8,088 nucleotides of DNA, from positions 41,658 to 49,745 of the forward strand of contig DCKO01000089.1 of assembly GCA_002320665.1 (NCBI GenBank). Reading direction: 5' to 3'. The notes below the pieces were generated by a model, which saw only the letters and a list, made by a program, of their open reading frames with translations, was not told the DNA's origin and searched no databases. The translations under genes were made by a program, and so were the position numbers. Source of the DNA: Micavibrio sp. UBA1672. Lineage in GTDB: Bacteria > Pseudomonadota > Alphaproteobacteria > Micavibrionales > Micavibrionaceae. Shown here piece after piece: positions 1-6,206 of the stretch; position 1 is the first letter of the stretch, and every line of letters starts with the position of its first letter.

Positions 1-41
1 CTTTCACGGCGGCAACACGGGTTCGAATCCCGTACGGAAAA
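1..41 (+). tRNA. tRNA-Glu (anticodon TTC), 3' part only
   Basis: The first 41 bases are the 3' half of a tRNA. The anticodon loop CTTTCAC (1-7) carries anticodon TTC at 3-5. It is followed by the 3' anticodon-stem strand GGCGG (8-12), a 4-nt variable loop, and a T arm with stem ACGGG/CCCGT (17-21 and 29-33) around loop TTCGAAT. The 3' acceptor strand ACGGAAA is at 34-40 and the discriminator A at 41. The anticodon arm matches the well-known bacterial tRNA-Glu pattern. CCA is not encoded, since the next bases are AGAAA, so it must be added after transcription. The 5' half, including the D arm, lies outside the window. Confidence 0.93.
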
Positions 42-57
42 AGAAAAATGTACAGTA

Positions 58-267
58 TTGCGTTTCTGGAAAGGAAGAGAAGATGAAAAAGGCTACCTCG
101 TGCGTCACGGAAAAAATGTTTGGCTTTTTGACTATGACCCGACAAAAGATAGTGATGATGAGCCAATCTTTCGTTTTAACCAGCACAAATTTACCGAAGG
201 TGAATACGTTTCAATAACAGAACATGATGGTGTGCAAAGACCCTTCAAAGTGGTAAAAGTATCTTGA
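58..267 (+). CDS. Small hypothetical protein, 69 aa, TTG start
   Basis: I do not recognise the family. The frame has a protein-like composition: a charged N-terminus (MRFWKGRED), a stretch with WLFDYDP, an acidic patch KDSDDE, then alternating residues such as EYVSITEHDGV and PFKVVKVS that suggest a small beta-rich domain. No membrane segment or signal peptide is visible. The start is uncertain because the frame contains no ATG. TTG at 58 gives 69 residues and GTG at 100 gives 55, and neither has a convincing Shine-Dalgarno sequence. The gene begins 16 nt after the tRNA-Glu end, so it may be on the same transcript. It ends in tandem stops (TGA TAA), 28 nt before the antiporter start, so cotranscription with the antiporter is also possible. 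An overlapping ATG-started frame at 83 has a better SD but an implausible composition. Confidence 0.6.
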   Translation: MRFWKGREDEKGYLVRHGKNVWLFDYDPTKDSDDEPIFRFNQHKFTEGEYVSITEHDGVQRPFKVVKVS

Positions 268-295
268 TAAAGCAAAAAACTATATTCTTACGAAT

Positions 296-1246
296 ATGGA
301 TATTATTTATATTGTTCTTGGTCTAATTTTGCTCTTCGCTGGCGGCGAAGTCTTACTCAAAGCTAGTATCTCGATTGCCGGTAAGCTCGGGTTATCAGCG
401 CTTTTGGTCAGTATGGTCGTTATAGGTTTTGGTACGTCAACGCCGGAATTAATTGTAACACTTAGCGCAGCATTTAAAGGATCAACACCAATTGCTTTTG
501 GTAATGTCGTAGGTAGCAATATTGCCAATGTTCTACTGATTCTTGGAATTGCTTCCCTAACAACACCTATGATTTGTAAAAAGCCTGAGATACACCGCGA
601 TGCTTGGATTGTACTGGCAGCATGCACATCACTGGCTGGTTTATCTCTATGGGGAACAATAGAACGCTGGGTAGGGCTTTCTATGGTTTTACTCATGGTC
701 TCATATATGGCCTATTCTTATCGTCAGGAAAAAAGGAAAAACAAAGTAAAGCCTTTCCCGGCAGGAATTGAAAAAGAAGTAGGCACACAAAATCTTGGTT
801 GGATTCAGATAATCATTTTAACCATTGCAAGCCTTGGTTCTTTGGCAGCTGGATCTTGGTTTCTGGTGGAGGGATCTACAGCCATTGCTGCCCGCATGGG
901 TATTCCGGAATCTGTAATTGGCTTAACGCTTGTTGCAGTTGGGTCTTCCTTGCCCGAATTGACCATGGTGATTTTAGCAGCTGCACGCAAAAACAGTGAT
1001 GTCATTATGGGTAATATCCTTGGCAGCAACCTATTCAATACGCTTGGTATTCTGGGGATTACTTCAATGGCCATACCATTGCCCTTTCCAAAACATATAG
1101 CTCATATTGATATATGGGTAATGCTGGGTATTATGGTGCTTCTCATTCCCATCACACGCACTGGCCACAGAATTAACCGATTTGAAGGTGCTTTTTTTCT
1201 GTGTCTGTATAGTGCCTATATTGTCTGGCTTTATACTGCTATTTGA
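296..1246 (+). CDS. Calcium/sodium antiporter (YrbG/CaxA family)
   Basis: This 316-residue inner-membrane protein belongs to the Ca2+/cation antiporter superfamily, whose members export Ca2+ in exchange for Na+ (some also use H+ or K+). The family's two inverted alpha-repeats are clear. Alpha-1 has GFGTSTPE at about residues 44-51 and GNVVGSNIAN at 69-78. Alpha-2 has VAVGSSLPEL at 213-222 and GNILGSNLFN at 239-248. E51 and E221 correspond to the family's paired ion-binding glutamates. About ten hydrophobic helices flank a short basic cytoplasmic loop (RQEKRKNKVK, about 143-152), and the length is normal. The ATG at 296 fits the family's short N-terminus but has no good Shine-Dalgarno sequence. 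The gene's last 16 bp overlap the 3' end of the Ca2+-ATPase gene on the other strand, and both products are expected to remove Ca2+ from the cytoplasm. The family assignment is firm, but the counter-ion cannot be read from sequence. Confidence 0.95.
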   Translation: MDIIYIVLGLILLFAGGEVLLKASISIAGKLGLSALLVSMVVIGFGTSTPELIVTLSAAFKGSTPIAFGNVVGSNIANVLLILGIASLTTPMICKKPEIHRDAWIVLAACTSLAGLSLWGTIERWVGLSMVLLMVSYMAYSYRQEKRKNKVKPFPAGIEKEVGTQNLGWIQIIILTIASLGSLAAGSWFLVEGSTAIAARMGIPESVIGLTLVAVGSSLPELTMVILAAARKNSDVIMGNILGSNLFNTLGILGITSMAIPLPFPKHIAHIDIWVMLGIMVLLIPITRTGHRINRFEGAFFLCLYSAYIVWLYTAI

Positions 1247-3885
1247 GCTTTGTATATTTTATTAGCTTCACTAACCAAAATTATTGGAACCGATACAGCT
1301 ATAATCAAAAGCCATTCATTTAGTCCCAGTGCCGTAGTGTTTAGAATGTTCTGCAGAAACGGTAAATACACAGCAGCAATTTGCAGAGTAATCATAGAAA
1401 ATACCGCTGCAATCAGCCATGGATTTGAAAACCAGCCAATTTTATGAAGTGGTCTCTCAAAGCTGCGGAAATTAAGTACCAGAATGTTGGAGAGAAGAAC
1501 TAGCGCCGTAAAGGATACACTATTTGCCAAGGCATAAGATGTATCCAGATAAAGTCCGAAGAGAGCAAGAGATGAAAGACCAATATAAGCGCCAAACAAG
1601 CCTAGCATGATAAAACCGTCTTTATCTAAAATTGGTTGGTCAAGTGAACGAGGCGGTTCATCCATCACATTGCTTTCTGCTTTTTCAACACTTAGAGACA
1701 ATGCCGTAACGCTATCTGTTACCAGATTAATCCAGAGAATCTGGATCGGTAGCAGGATCAAAGGCCAACCAAGCAAGATATTGATGAACACAGCAATTGT
1801 CTCACCAACATTTGAAGAGGTCAGGTAGCGTACAAATTTACGAATATTAGCATATTGCCTGCGGCCTTCTTCAATGGCATTAACGATGGTTGCAAAGTTA
1901 TCATCGGAAAGGACCAGATCCGAGGCGCCTTTGGCCACGTCTGTACCGCGAATACCCATGGCGATACCTATATCTGCTTGTTTCAAAGCAGGTGCGTCGT
2001 TTACACCATCACCAGTCATGGCAACAAGCTGGTTTTTGGATTGCAGAATTTTAACAATGCGGTATTTGTCTTCCGGCACTGTGCGTGCAAAAATCACATC
2101 TTCATCCAGCAATGTAAGTAATGCCTCATCACTTATCTTCCCCAACTCGGAGCCTGTGATCGCTTTGTCTGAAGCCAAGCCAATTTGTTGCGCAACAGCC
2201 AGCGCCGTATCAGGAGAATCTCCTGTAATCATAATGACACGAATGCCGGCCTTTTTAGTTTTTTCTATCGACTCTTTAGCCTCGGGTCTTGGCGGATCAA
2301 TTATGCCTGCCACCCCTAAAAACACCAATCCGGTTTCTGCATGGTCTTCGTTAATATCATCCGAAAGTGGTAGTTTTTTAAGGGCCAGCGCCAAAGTGCG
2401 CAAGCCTTCCTGCGCAAAGCCATGATAGGCTTGCTCGATTTTTTGTTTCATTGCCTCATCAAGTTTTTGCTCTTTTCCGTCAATTAATATTTTATCCGCG
2501 CGAGCTAGCAAAACCTCTGGGGCACCTTTCACATGCACGCACATCGTATCGGGGCATTTTTCAATAACAGACATACGCTTGCGCGATGAATTAAAAGAAA
2601 ACTCGCAAAAAATTTGCCCGTGTCCATCTTCAATACCGGCTTTTTGGGCTGCTGTAACAAAAGCCGCTTCGGTAGGAGAGCCAATCGCCCTCCATCCGGT
2701 CTCTGTTCTTGTAACGCGGGCATGGTTGCAGACTACCCCCGTATTTAACAACGCTCTCAGATCAGGATTTTCTGGCGGATTGATCGTATTTCCATTTTGG
2801 CTAAACTGTCCTTCTGGCTCATAGCCGACGCCGCTAATGCTGACTTCTCCACTACCTAACCAGAGTTTCTGTATGGTCATTTCATTTTTGGTCAATGTTC
2901 CAGTTTTATCAGTACAGATTACTGAGGTCGCCCCCAGCGTCTCGGCTGTTTGCAAGTGTCTCAATAAGGCCTTATGCCTTGCCATACTGCGCACACCAAG
3001 CGCTAATGTAATGGTAACAACGGCAGGCAATCCTTCTGGTATAGCAGATACAGCGAGGGCAATGCCGGCCATCAGCATCTGGAGCAAAGGTTGACCACCC
3101 AGCCACCCTATAAGTATAATAGCTGCTATGACTATAGCCACTAACAAAGTGAGTTGCTTGGCCAATACAGATAATTGCCGCTGTAAACGTGTTTCGGTTT
3201 CCTGAATTTTTCCCGTAAGATCGGCAATCCTCCCAAACTCGGTGTTCATACCCGTGGCAGTGACAATGCCCTGCGCCCGCCCGTTTACAATATGCGTACC
3301 CATCCACACCATGCAATTTCGGGAGGTAATGTGAGCATCTTCGGGCACTGCTTGTGTGTTCTTGTCAACAGGGATTGATTCTCCGGTCAGCGCCGATTCA
3401 TCAGCCTTCAGGTTTACAGAGTCAATCAGACGCATATCTGCTGGTACGGAATCCCCGCTATCAAGCAATACAATGTCTCCTTGAACAAGCAGGGATGCAT
3501 CAATGTCTTGCATACGCCCATCACGAATCACACGACAATGAGGCTTGAGCATTTTCTTAAGGTTCTTAAGAGCTGTTTCGGCTTTCCATTCCTGCACAAA
3601 GCCGAGCACACCGTTTAGAACAACAATAGCTAAAATAGCAAACGCATCTATTATATCACCCAGAAACCATGACAAAATAGCCGCCACAAGAAGTATTAAA
3701 ATCAGAAAATTGGTAAATTGCCGAAACAGAATATGAAACCAATGCAGAGCTTCTTCTTCTGTTAATATATTTGGGCCATGAGTTTTTAGCCGTGCAGAAG
3801 CGTCCAAAGAAGATAAGCCATCTTTCCGCTTGGCTTTTAATTCTTCAAGTGTCTTTTCTATCGATAGTGCATGAAATGCTCTCAT
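1231..3885 (-). CDS. P-type Ca2+-transporting ATPase (P2 type, SERCA/PMCA-like)
   Basis: This 884-residue inner-membrane pump uses ATP to export a cation, most likely Ca2+. Visible in order are an N-terminal cation-ATPase domain (residues about 4-75), the actuator motif TGES (167-170), and the TM4 motif PEGLP (283-287) with its Ca2+-ligand glutamate E284. Next come the phosphorylation site DKTGT with D326, the nucleotide-domain motif KGAPE (453-457), DPPR (530-533), TGDS (554-557) and the hinge TGDGVNDAP (624-632). TM5 has SNVGE, keeping N692 and E695, and TM6 has NLVTD with N720, T723 and D724. These match the Ca2+ ligands of SERCA. The TM8 glutamate of SERCA site I is replaced by serine at about 799, so one Ca2+ per cycle is likely, as in plasma-membrane pumps. 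The C-terminal four-helix domain is complete. The start ATG follows a run of eight T and lacks a clear Shine-Dalgarno sequence, but the N-terminal alignment supports it. Mn2+ or another divalent cation as substrate is possible but less likely. Confidence 0.95.
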   Translation of the reverse strand: MRAFHALSIEKTLEELKAKRKDGLSSLDASARLKTHGPNILTEEEALHWFHILFRQFTNFLILILLVAAILSWFLGDIIDAFAILAIVVLNGVLGFVQEWKAETALKNLKKMLKPHCRVIRDGRMQDIDASLLVQGDIVLLDSGDSVPADMRLIDSVNLKADESALTGESIPVDKNTQAVPEDAHITSRNCMVWMGTHIVNGRAQGIVTATGMNTEFGRIADLTGKIQETETRLQRQLSVLAKQLTLLVAIVIAAIILIGWLGGQPLLQMLMAGIALAVSAIPEGLPAVVTITLALGVRSMARHKALLRHLQTAETLGATSVICTDKTGTLTKNEMTIQKLWLGSGEVSISGVGYEPEGQFSQNGNTINPPENPDLRALLNTGVVCNHARVTRTETGWRAIGSPTEAAFVTAAQKAGIEDGHGQIFCEFSFNSSRKRMSVIEKCPDTMCVHVKGAPEVLLARADKILIDGKEQKLDEAMKQKIEQAYHGFAQEGLRTLALALKKLPLSDDINEDHAETGLVFLGVAGIIDPPRPEAKESIEKTKKAGIRVIMITGDSPDTALAVAQQIGLASDKAITGSELGKISDEALLTLLDEDVIFARTVPEDKYRIVKILQSKNQLVAMTGDGVNDAPALKQADIGIAMGIRGTDVAKGASDLVLSDDNFATIVNAIEEGRRQYANIRKFVRYLTSSNVGETIAVFINILLGWPLILLPIQILWINLVTDSVTALSLSVEKAESNVMDEPPRSLDQPILDKDGFIMLGLFGAYIGLSSLALFGLYLDTSYALANSVSFTALVLLSNILVLNFRSFERPLHKIGWFSNPWLIAAVFSMITLQIAAVYLPFLQNILNTTALGLNEWLLIIAVSVPIILVSEANKIYKAQIAV

Positions 3886-3944
3886 AAAAAAAACTTACAT
3901 TGCTTCTAAAGACGAGCCAATACAAAGTACAATAATATTTCTGA

Positions 3945-3967
3945 ATTAAAACTTCAGGAGTTTTAGT
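3945..3967. repeat. AT-rich inverted repeat upstream of the Ca2+-ATPase
   Basis: Arms 3945-3953 and 3959-3967 pair at 9 positions (one is G-T) around the 5-nt loop TCAGG. The core AAAACT/AGTTTT is perfect. It lies just downstream of a minus-strand TATAAT box, so it would cover the transcription start of the ATPase gene. An operator is a reasonable guess. It is too AT-rich to be a strong terminator. Confidence 0.35.
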
Positions 3968-3973
3968 ATTATA
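3968..3973 (-). promoter_or_regulatory. Candidate -10 box for the Ca2+-ATPase
   Basis: On the minus strand this reads TATAAT, a perfect sigma-70 -10 hexamer, about 82 nt before the ATPase start codon. No good -35 element lies 16-18 nt upstream, so the call rests on one hexamer and its position. Confidence 0.25.
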
Positions 3974-4027
3974 ACCCTAAGGCGGAGTTAATTCTGGTTT
4001 ATGTGGATGGCAAATCTCTGGATACGA

Positions 4028-4054
4028 CCTGCCCGAACATAAAGCACGGGCAGG
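4028..4054 (-). terminator. GC-rich hairpin after the psp-like operon
   Basis: CCTGCCCG (4028-4035) and CGGGCAGG (4047-4054) form a perfect 8-bp stem with an 11-nt loop, starting 7 nt after the membrane-protein stop codon on the minus strand. The position suits a terminator separating the operon from the Ca2+-ATPase gene. There is no U-tract on either strand, so it may instead be an RNA-stabilising 3' hairpin or a partial, leaky terminator. Confidence 0.4.
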
Positions 4055-4061
4055 GTATGAG

Positions 4062-5423
4062 TTATTTCTGGTTATGTTGTGCTGGTTGCGCCAAGCGATC
4101 CCATTTCATTTTGATAATGGCGCCGTGGCGCTCGATCAGGGAGGCTACAATAATGATAATGCCGCCCAAGACCGATAAGGTGATCCAGTTGGAAAAGTCA
4201 ATCCATGAGGCCAATTCCAGAATTTGTCGTCCTATACCAGCCACTAATGTGAGCATGCCCATAAGCATCACATAACGTAAGCCATGCTGGCGTCCCATGG
4301 CGATGATTACCAATCCGGCAAGAATACACAAAATAGCATTCGCCGTATTATCCGTTAGCATGACCGGACCAATATGACTTACGGCAAGCACAATAGCGGC
4401 AACACGCACCAGAGAAAATGGCTTCTGGCAACGCGTAGAGATATCAAGCAATAATCCAGCCAGCACAAGGCCAAAGACATTGAAAGCAAAGGCATCTGTG
4501 ACAAAGCGATCCGCCAATTCCGCAGCAGGCATAGCCATGCCCAAAGCAGCACCGAATGATAGCCAATGTGTAATGTTGCGCGCCGTGCATGCTTCTTCGG
4601 TTTGTTGTGCACAAAAACGCAAAGCGATAAATGCCGTACCACCCAGTATGATTTGTAGGATTTCATCCACGGGATAGAGCCAAATGCTCCGGCAAATGAT
4701 GAGTCCGGCCGGAATAAATATCGTAGCCATGGCAAATAAGCCTTCCGGTGTGCGCAAGCTATTATCCTGTGACATACGTTTGCTCAGTAAAGCCATGGGC
4801 AGGATGACAGAAACTAGTGCAATTATCCCAACGAAAAGAGATTCGCGCACGGGTAAAAGCAAGAGCAGGTTTGTGAACAGGAACAATCCTGATAATAAGC
4901 GTGCTGATCTACGTGCTAGCACTTTATGGCCCAGCCATGTAACAGGTATGCAGATTGCGACCGTGGCCAGTAAGGCCATCATGAGGGTGTCAAAATCCGG
5001 TGCAACCCACTGGGCAAAACTGGGATATTGCGCAAGGCTGCTACCCCATTGTGTGGTAGAAAAGATCAGCGCGCCCAAAGTGGTCATATTGGCGGTAATG
5101 GAAATCAGGCCCAATCCGAAAAAGATACGGGCCCCCTTATTTTCTTTCAAAAGATAGCTCAGCCCAAATCCGCTTATGGCCAAGAGAAAGGTTTGCGAGA
5201 GCAGCATATAATAACGGCTGATATCATTGCCTTCTGACCACCCTTGCAGCAAATAGGTCGACATGGCAACAAGCATGGTCATGGCGCCGCAAACCCTGAG
5301 CAGCGATGCGACGCTTGTCACATTCTGCATAAGATCAGTGATAGTATTAGAGTTCTTCGATTCGTGAGAGGGGGGCGCTTCCCCCCACTCGACAGATTCA
5401 AAATTTTTCTTTGATATAGTCAT
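4062..5423 (-). CDS. Polytopic membrane protein of unknown function, PspA-linked
   Basis: This 453-residue protein does not match a family I can name. A hydrophilic N-terminal tail of about 35 residues (MTISKKNFESVEW and onward) is followed by roughly 13-14 hydrophobic segments, near residues 38-60, 72-92, 98-122, 145-165, 176-190, 194-213, 226-247, 254-272, 283-301, 308-328, 337-357, 361-376, 381-400 and 411-430. A short basic tail (KMKWDR) closes the protein, which has no obvious soluble domain or catalytic motif. Conserved-looking features are GWSEG (61-65), RYYMLLSQT (70-78) and ENKGAR (94-99). The start is well supported: GGGAG lies 8 nt before the ATG, and the preceding PspA-like gene stops only 2 nt upstream, so the two are translationally coupled or nearly so. 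From context I infer a membrane partner or anchor for the PspA-like protein. A transporter role is not excluded. Confidence 0.85.
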   Translation of the reverse strand: MTISKKNFESVEWGEAPPSHESKNSNTITDLMQNVTSVASLLRVCGAMTMLVAMSTYLLQGWSEGNDISRYYMLLSQTFLLAISGFGLSYLLKENKGARIFFGLGLISITANMTTLGALIFSTTQWGSSLAQYPSFAQWVAPDFDTLMMALLATVAICIPVTWLGHKVLARRSARLLSGLFLFTNLLLLLPVRESLFVGIIALVSVILPMALLSKRMSQDNSLRTPEGLFAMATIFIPAGLIICRSIWLYPVDEILQIILGGTAFIALRFCAQQTEEACTARNITHWLSFGAALGMAMPAAELADRFVTDAFAFNVFGLVLAGLLLDISTRCQKPFSLVRVAAIVLAVSHIGPVMLTDNTANAILCILAGLVIIAMGRQHGLRYVMLMGMLTLVAGIGRQILELASWIDFSNWITLSVLGGIIIIVASLIERHGAIIKMKWDRLAQPAQHNQK

Positions 5424-5425
5424 GT

Positions 5426-6076
5426 CTAGTCTCCCTTTTTATCATCTAGCAACTCGGCGAGCTCGACTTGTAACTGCATGGTGTTTTCTTCCTTCACAAA
5501 AGACATATCGAGCGAGTCCGTATCGGATGTGTGTCCGGTTGAATACTCTGTTTCAGTGATCAGCATTTCCCAACGGTCAAAAGTATCTTCAATCCCGTTA
5601 TCTGTGCTGCCTTCGATTTTGCTGATAATCCGCATTGCATCCGCAGTGGATTGCCGTGATCGCATCAGGTTTTGTTGTTGTGTAATGTCACGCAGGCGCT
5701 GTTCCATGCGCTGCACATTTTCACCGACTTTTGTCTCCAGCTCTTCGTGCCGTGTAAGAGCGCTTTGAAGTTGTTTGATCTGGTCACGGCATTGATTACG
5801 CCTTGCAATGCAGGCCAGGGCTTTTTGCTCATCCTGCTTGGCTGTTTCTTTGGCGCGATATTCCCAGAGTTTCTCGGTGCGTTCTGCATCTTCCAAACGA
5901 TTGCGCATGGCTTCGCCATCCTTGCGTACACGATCCAGACGCACTTTGGCTTTGGCTACGGCGGTGCGCGTATCTTTTAATGCAACCGCGACAACCGCAT
6001 CATGATTTTCGACATGGGCAACCATATCATCCAGTTTGCCTGTGAGTGTGGCTGAAATACGGGTAAATAAATTCAT
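5426..6076 (-). CDS. PspA/IM30-family envelope-stress protein
   Basis: The 216-residue product is a predicted soluble or peripheral inner-membrane protein of the PspA/IM30/Vipp1 (ESCRT-III-like) family, which binds stressed membranes and oligomerises. The N-terminus MNLFTRISATLTGKLDDMV matches the family's membrane-binding amphipathic helix. Residues about 25-145 form a long charged helical hairpin (coiled coil) rich in K, R, E and Q. The segment with MRIISKIE and FDRWE (about 148-169) resembles the PspA region that follows the hairpin, and an acidic tail with QLQVELAELL ends the protein. Length is close to E. coli PspA (222 residues). I chose ATG 6076 over the in-frame ATG at 6091 because AGGAG lies 7 nt upstream and the family N-terminus begins there. 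The neighbour downstream is a polytopic membrane protein. PspB, PspC and PspF are not seen in the window. Confidence 0.88.
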   Translation of the reverse strand: MNLFTRISATLTGKLDDMVAHVENHDAVVAVALKDTRTAVAKAKVRLDRVRKDGEAMRNRLEDAERTEKLWEYRAKETAKQDEQKALACIARRNQCRDQIKQLQSALTRHEELETKVGENVQRMEQRLRDITQQQNLMRSRQSTADAMRIISKIEGSTDNGIEDTFDRWEMLITETEYSTGHTSDTDSLDMSFVKEENTMQLQVELAELLDDKKGD

Positions 6077-6083
6077 AGTTTTT

Positions 6084-6088
6084 CTCCT
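6084..6088 (-). promoter_or_regulatory. Shine-Dalgarno site that fixes the PspA-like start
   Basis: Reads AGGAG on the minus strand, 7 nt before ATG 6076. It lies inside the extra codons that would be used if translation began at ATG 6091, so the shorter protein is the better model. Confidence 0.8.
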
Positions 6089-6142
6089 CATATATTTGAA
6101 CTCATTTGATCATATAGTAAGGAATTAATATTAAATACTTAA

Positions 6143-6172
6143 TTGACAATGGTTGCATTATAATATTACGAT
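6143..6172 (+). promoter_or_regulatory. Candidate sigma-70 promoter of the Xre regulator
   Basis: A perfect -35 box TTGACA (6143-6148) is followed after 18 nt by TACGAT (6167-6172), which matches four of six -10 positions. The -10 box falls inside the 15-bp palindrome, so a protein bound there would block transcription. The weak -10 and long spacer make this tentative. Confidence 0.4.
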
Positions 6173-6181
6173 AGTATCGTA
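6167..6181. promoter_or_regulatory. 15-bp perfect palindrome, putative operator
   Basis: TACGATA-G-TATCGTA is a perfect inverted repeat with 7-bp arms about a single central base. It sits between the divergent psp-like operon and the Xre regulator gene and overlaps the candidate -10 box of the regulator. Size and symmetry suit a dimeric HTH repressor, and the adjacent Xre protein is the natural candidate for autoregulation. Binding is inferred only. Confidence 0.5.
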
Positions 6182-6206
6182 TAGATATACTTATATGAGA
6201 TTTATG

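Noticed and set aside
48..86. Short ATG-started frame directly after the tRNA
   Set aside because: It stops after 12 codons, and the neighbouring frame has a far more protein-like composition.
83..217. ATG-started frame with a good SD (AAGGAAG) of about 44 codons
   Set aside because: Its composition (clusters of M, T, S and K, no recognisable pattern) looks like an out-of-frame reading of the 58-267 gene, although the SD made it worth a look.
307..696. 129-codon minus-strand frame opposite the antiporter
   Set aside because: The plus strand carries a complete, motif-perfect antiporter. The minus reading has no family features and is its antisense shadow.
1874..2425. 183-codon plus-strand frame inside the Ca2+-ATPase
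   Set aside because: It is antisense to the P- and N-domain coding sequence, is rich in A, S and P as such shadows are, and has no promoter or SD.
4684..5157. 157-codon plus-strand frame inside the membrane-protein gene
   Set aside because: It is antisense to a coherent multi-helix protein that has its own SD and operon position, and has no recognisable features.
6077..6152. Sigma-54 (-24/-12) promoter for the PspA-like gene, as in E. coli
   Set aside because: No GG and GC pair with the required 10-bp spacing was found on the minus strand of the leader.
6159..6164. Perfect TATAAT between the divergent genes
   Set aside because: It is only 10 nt from TTGACA, too close to be its -10, and no other -35 sits at 16-18 nt. 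It was not called as a promoter.
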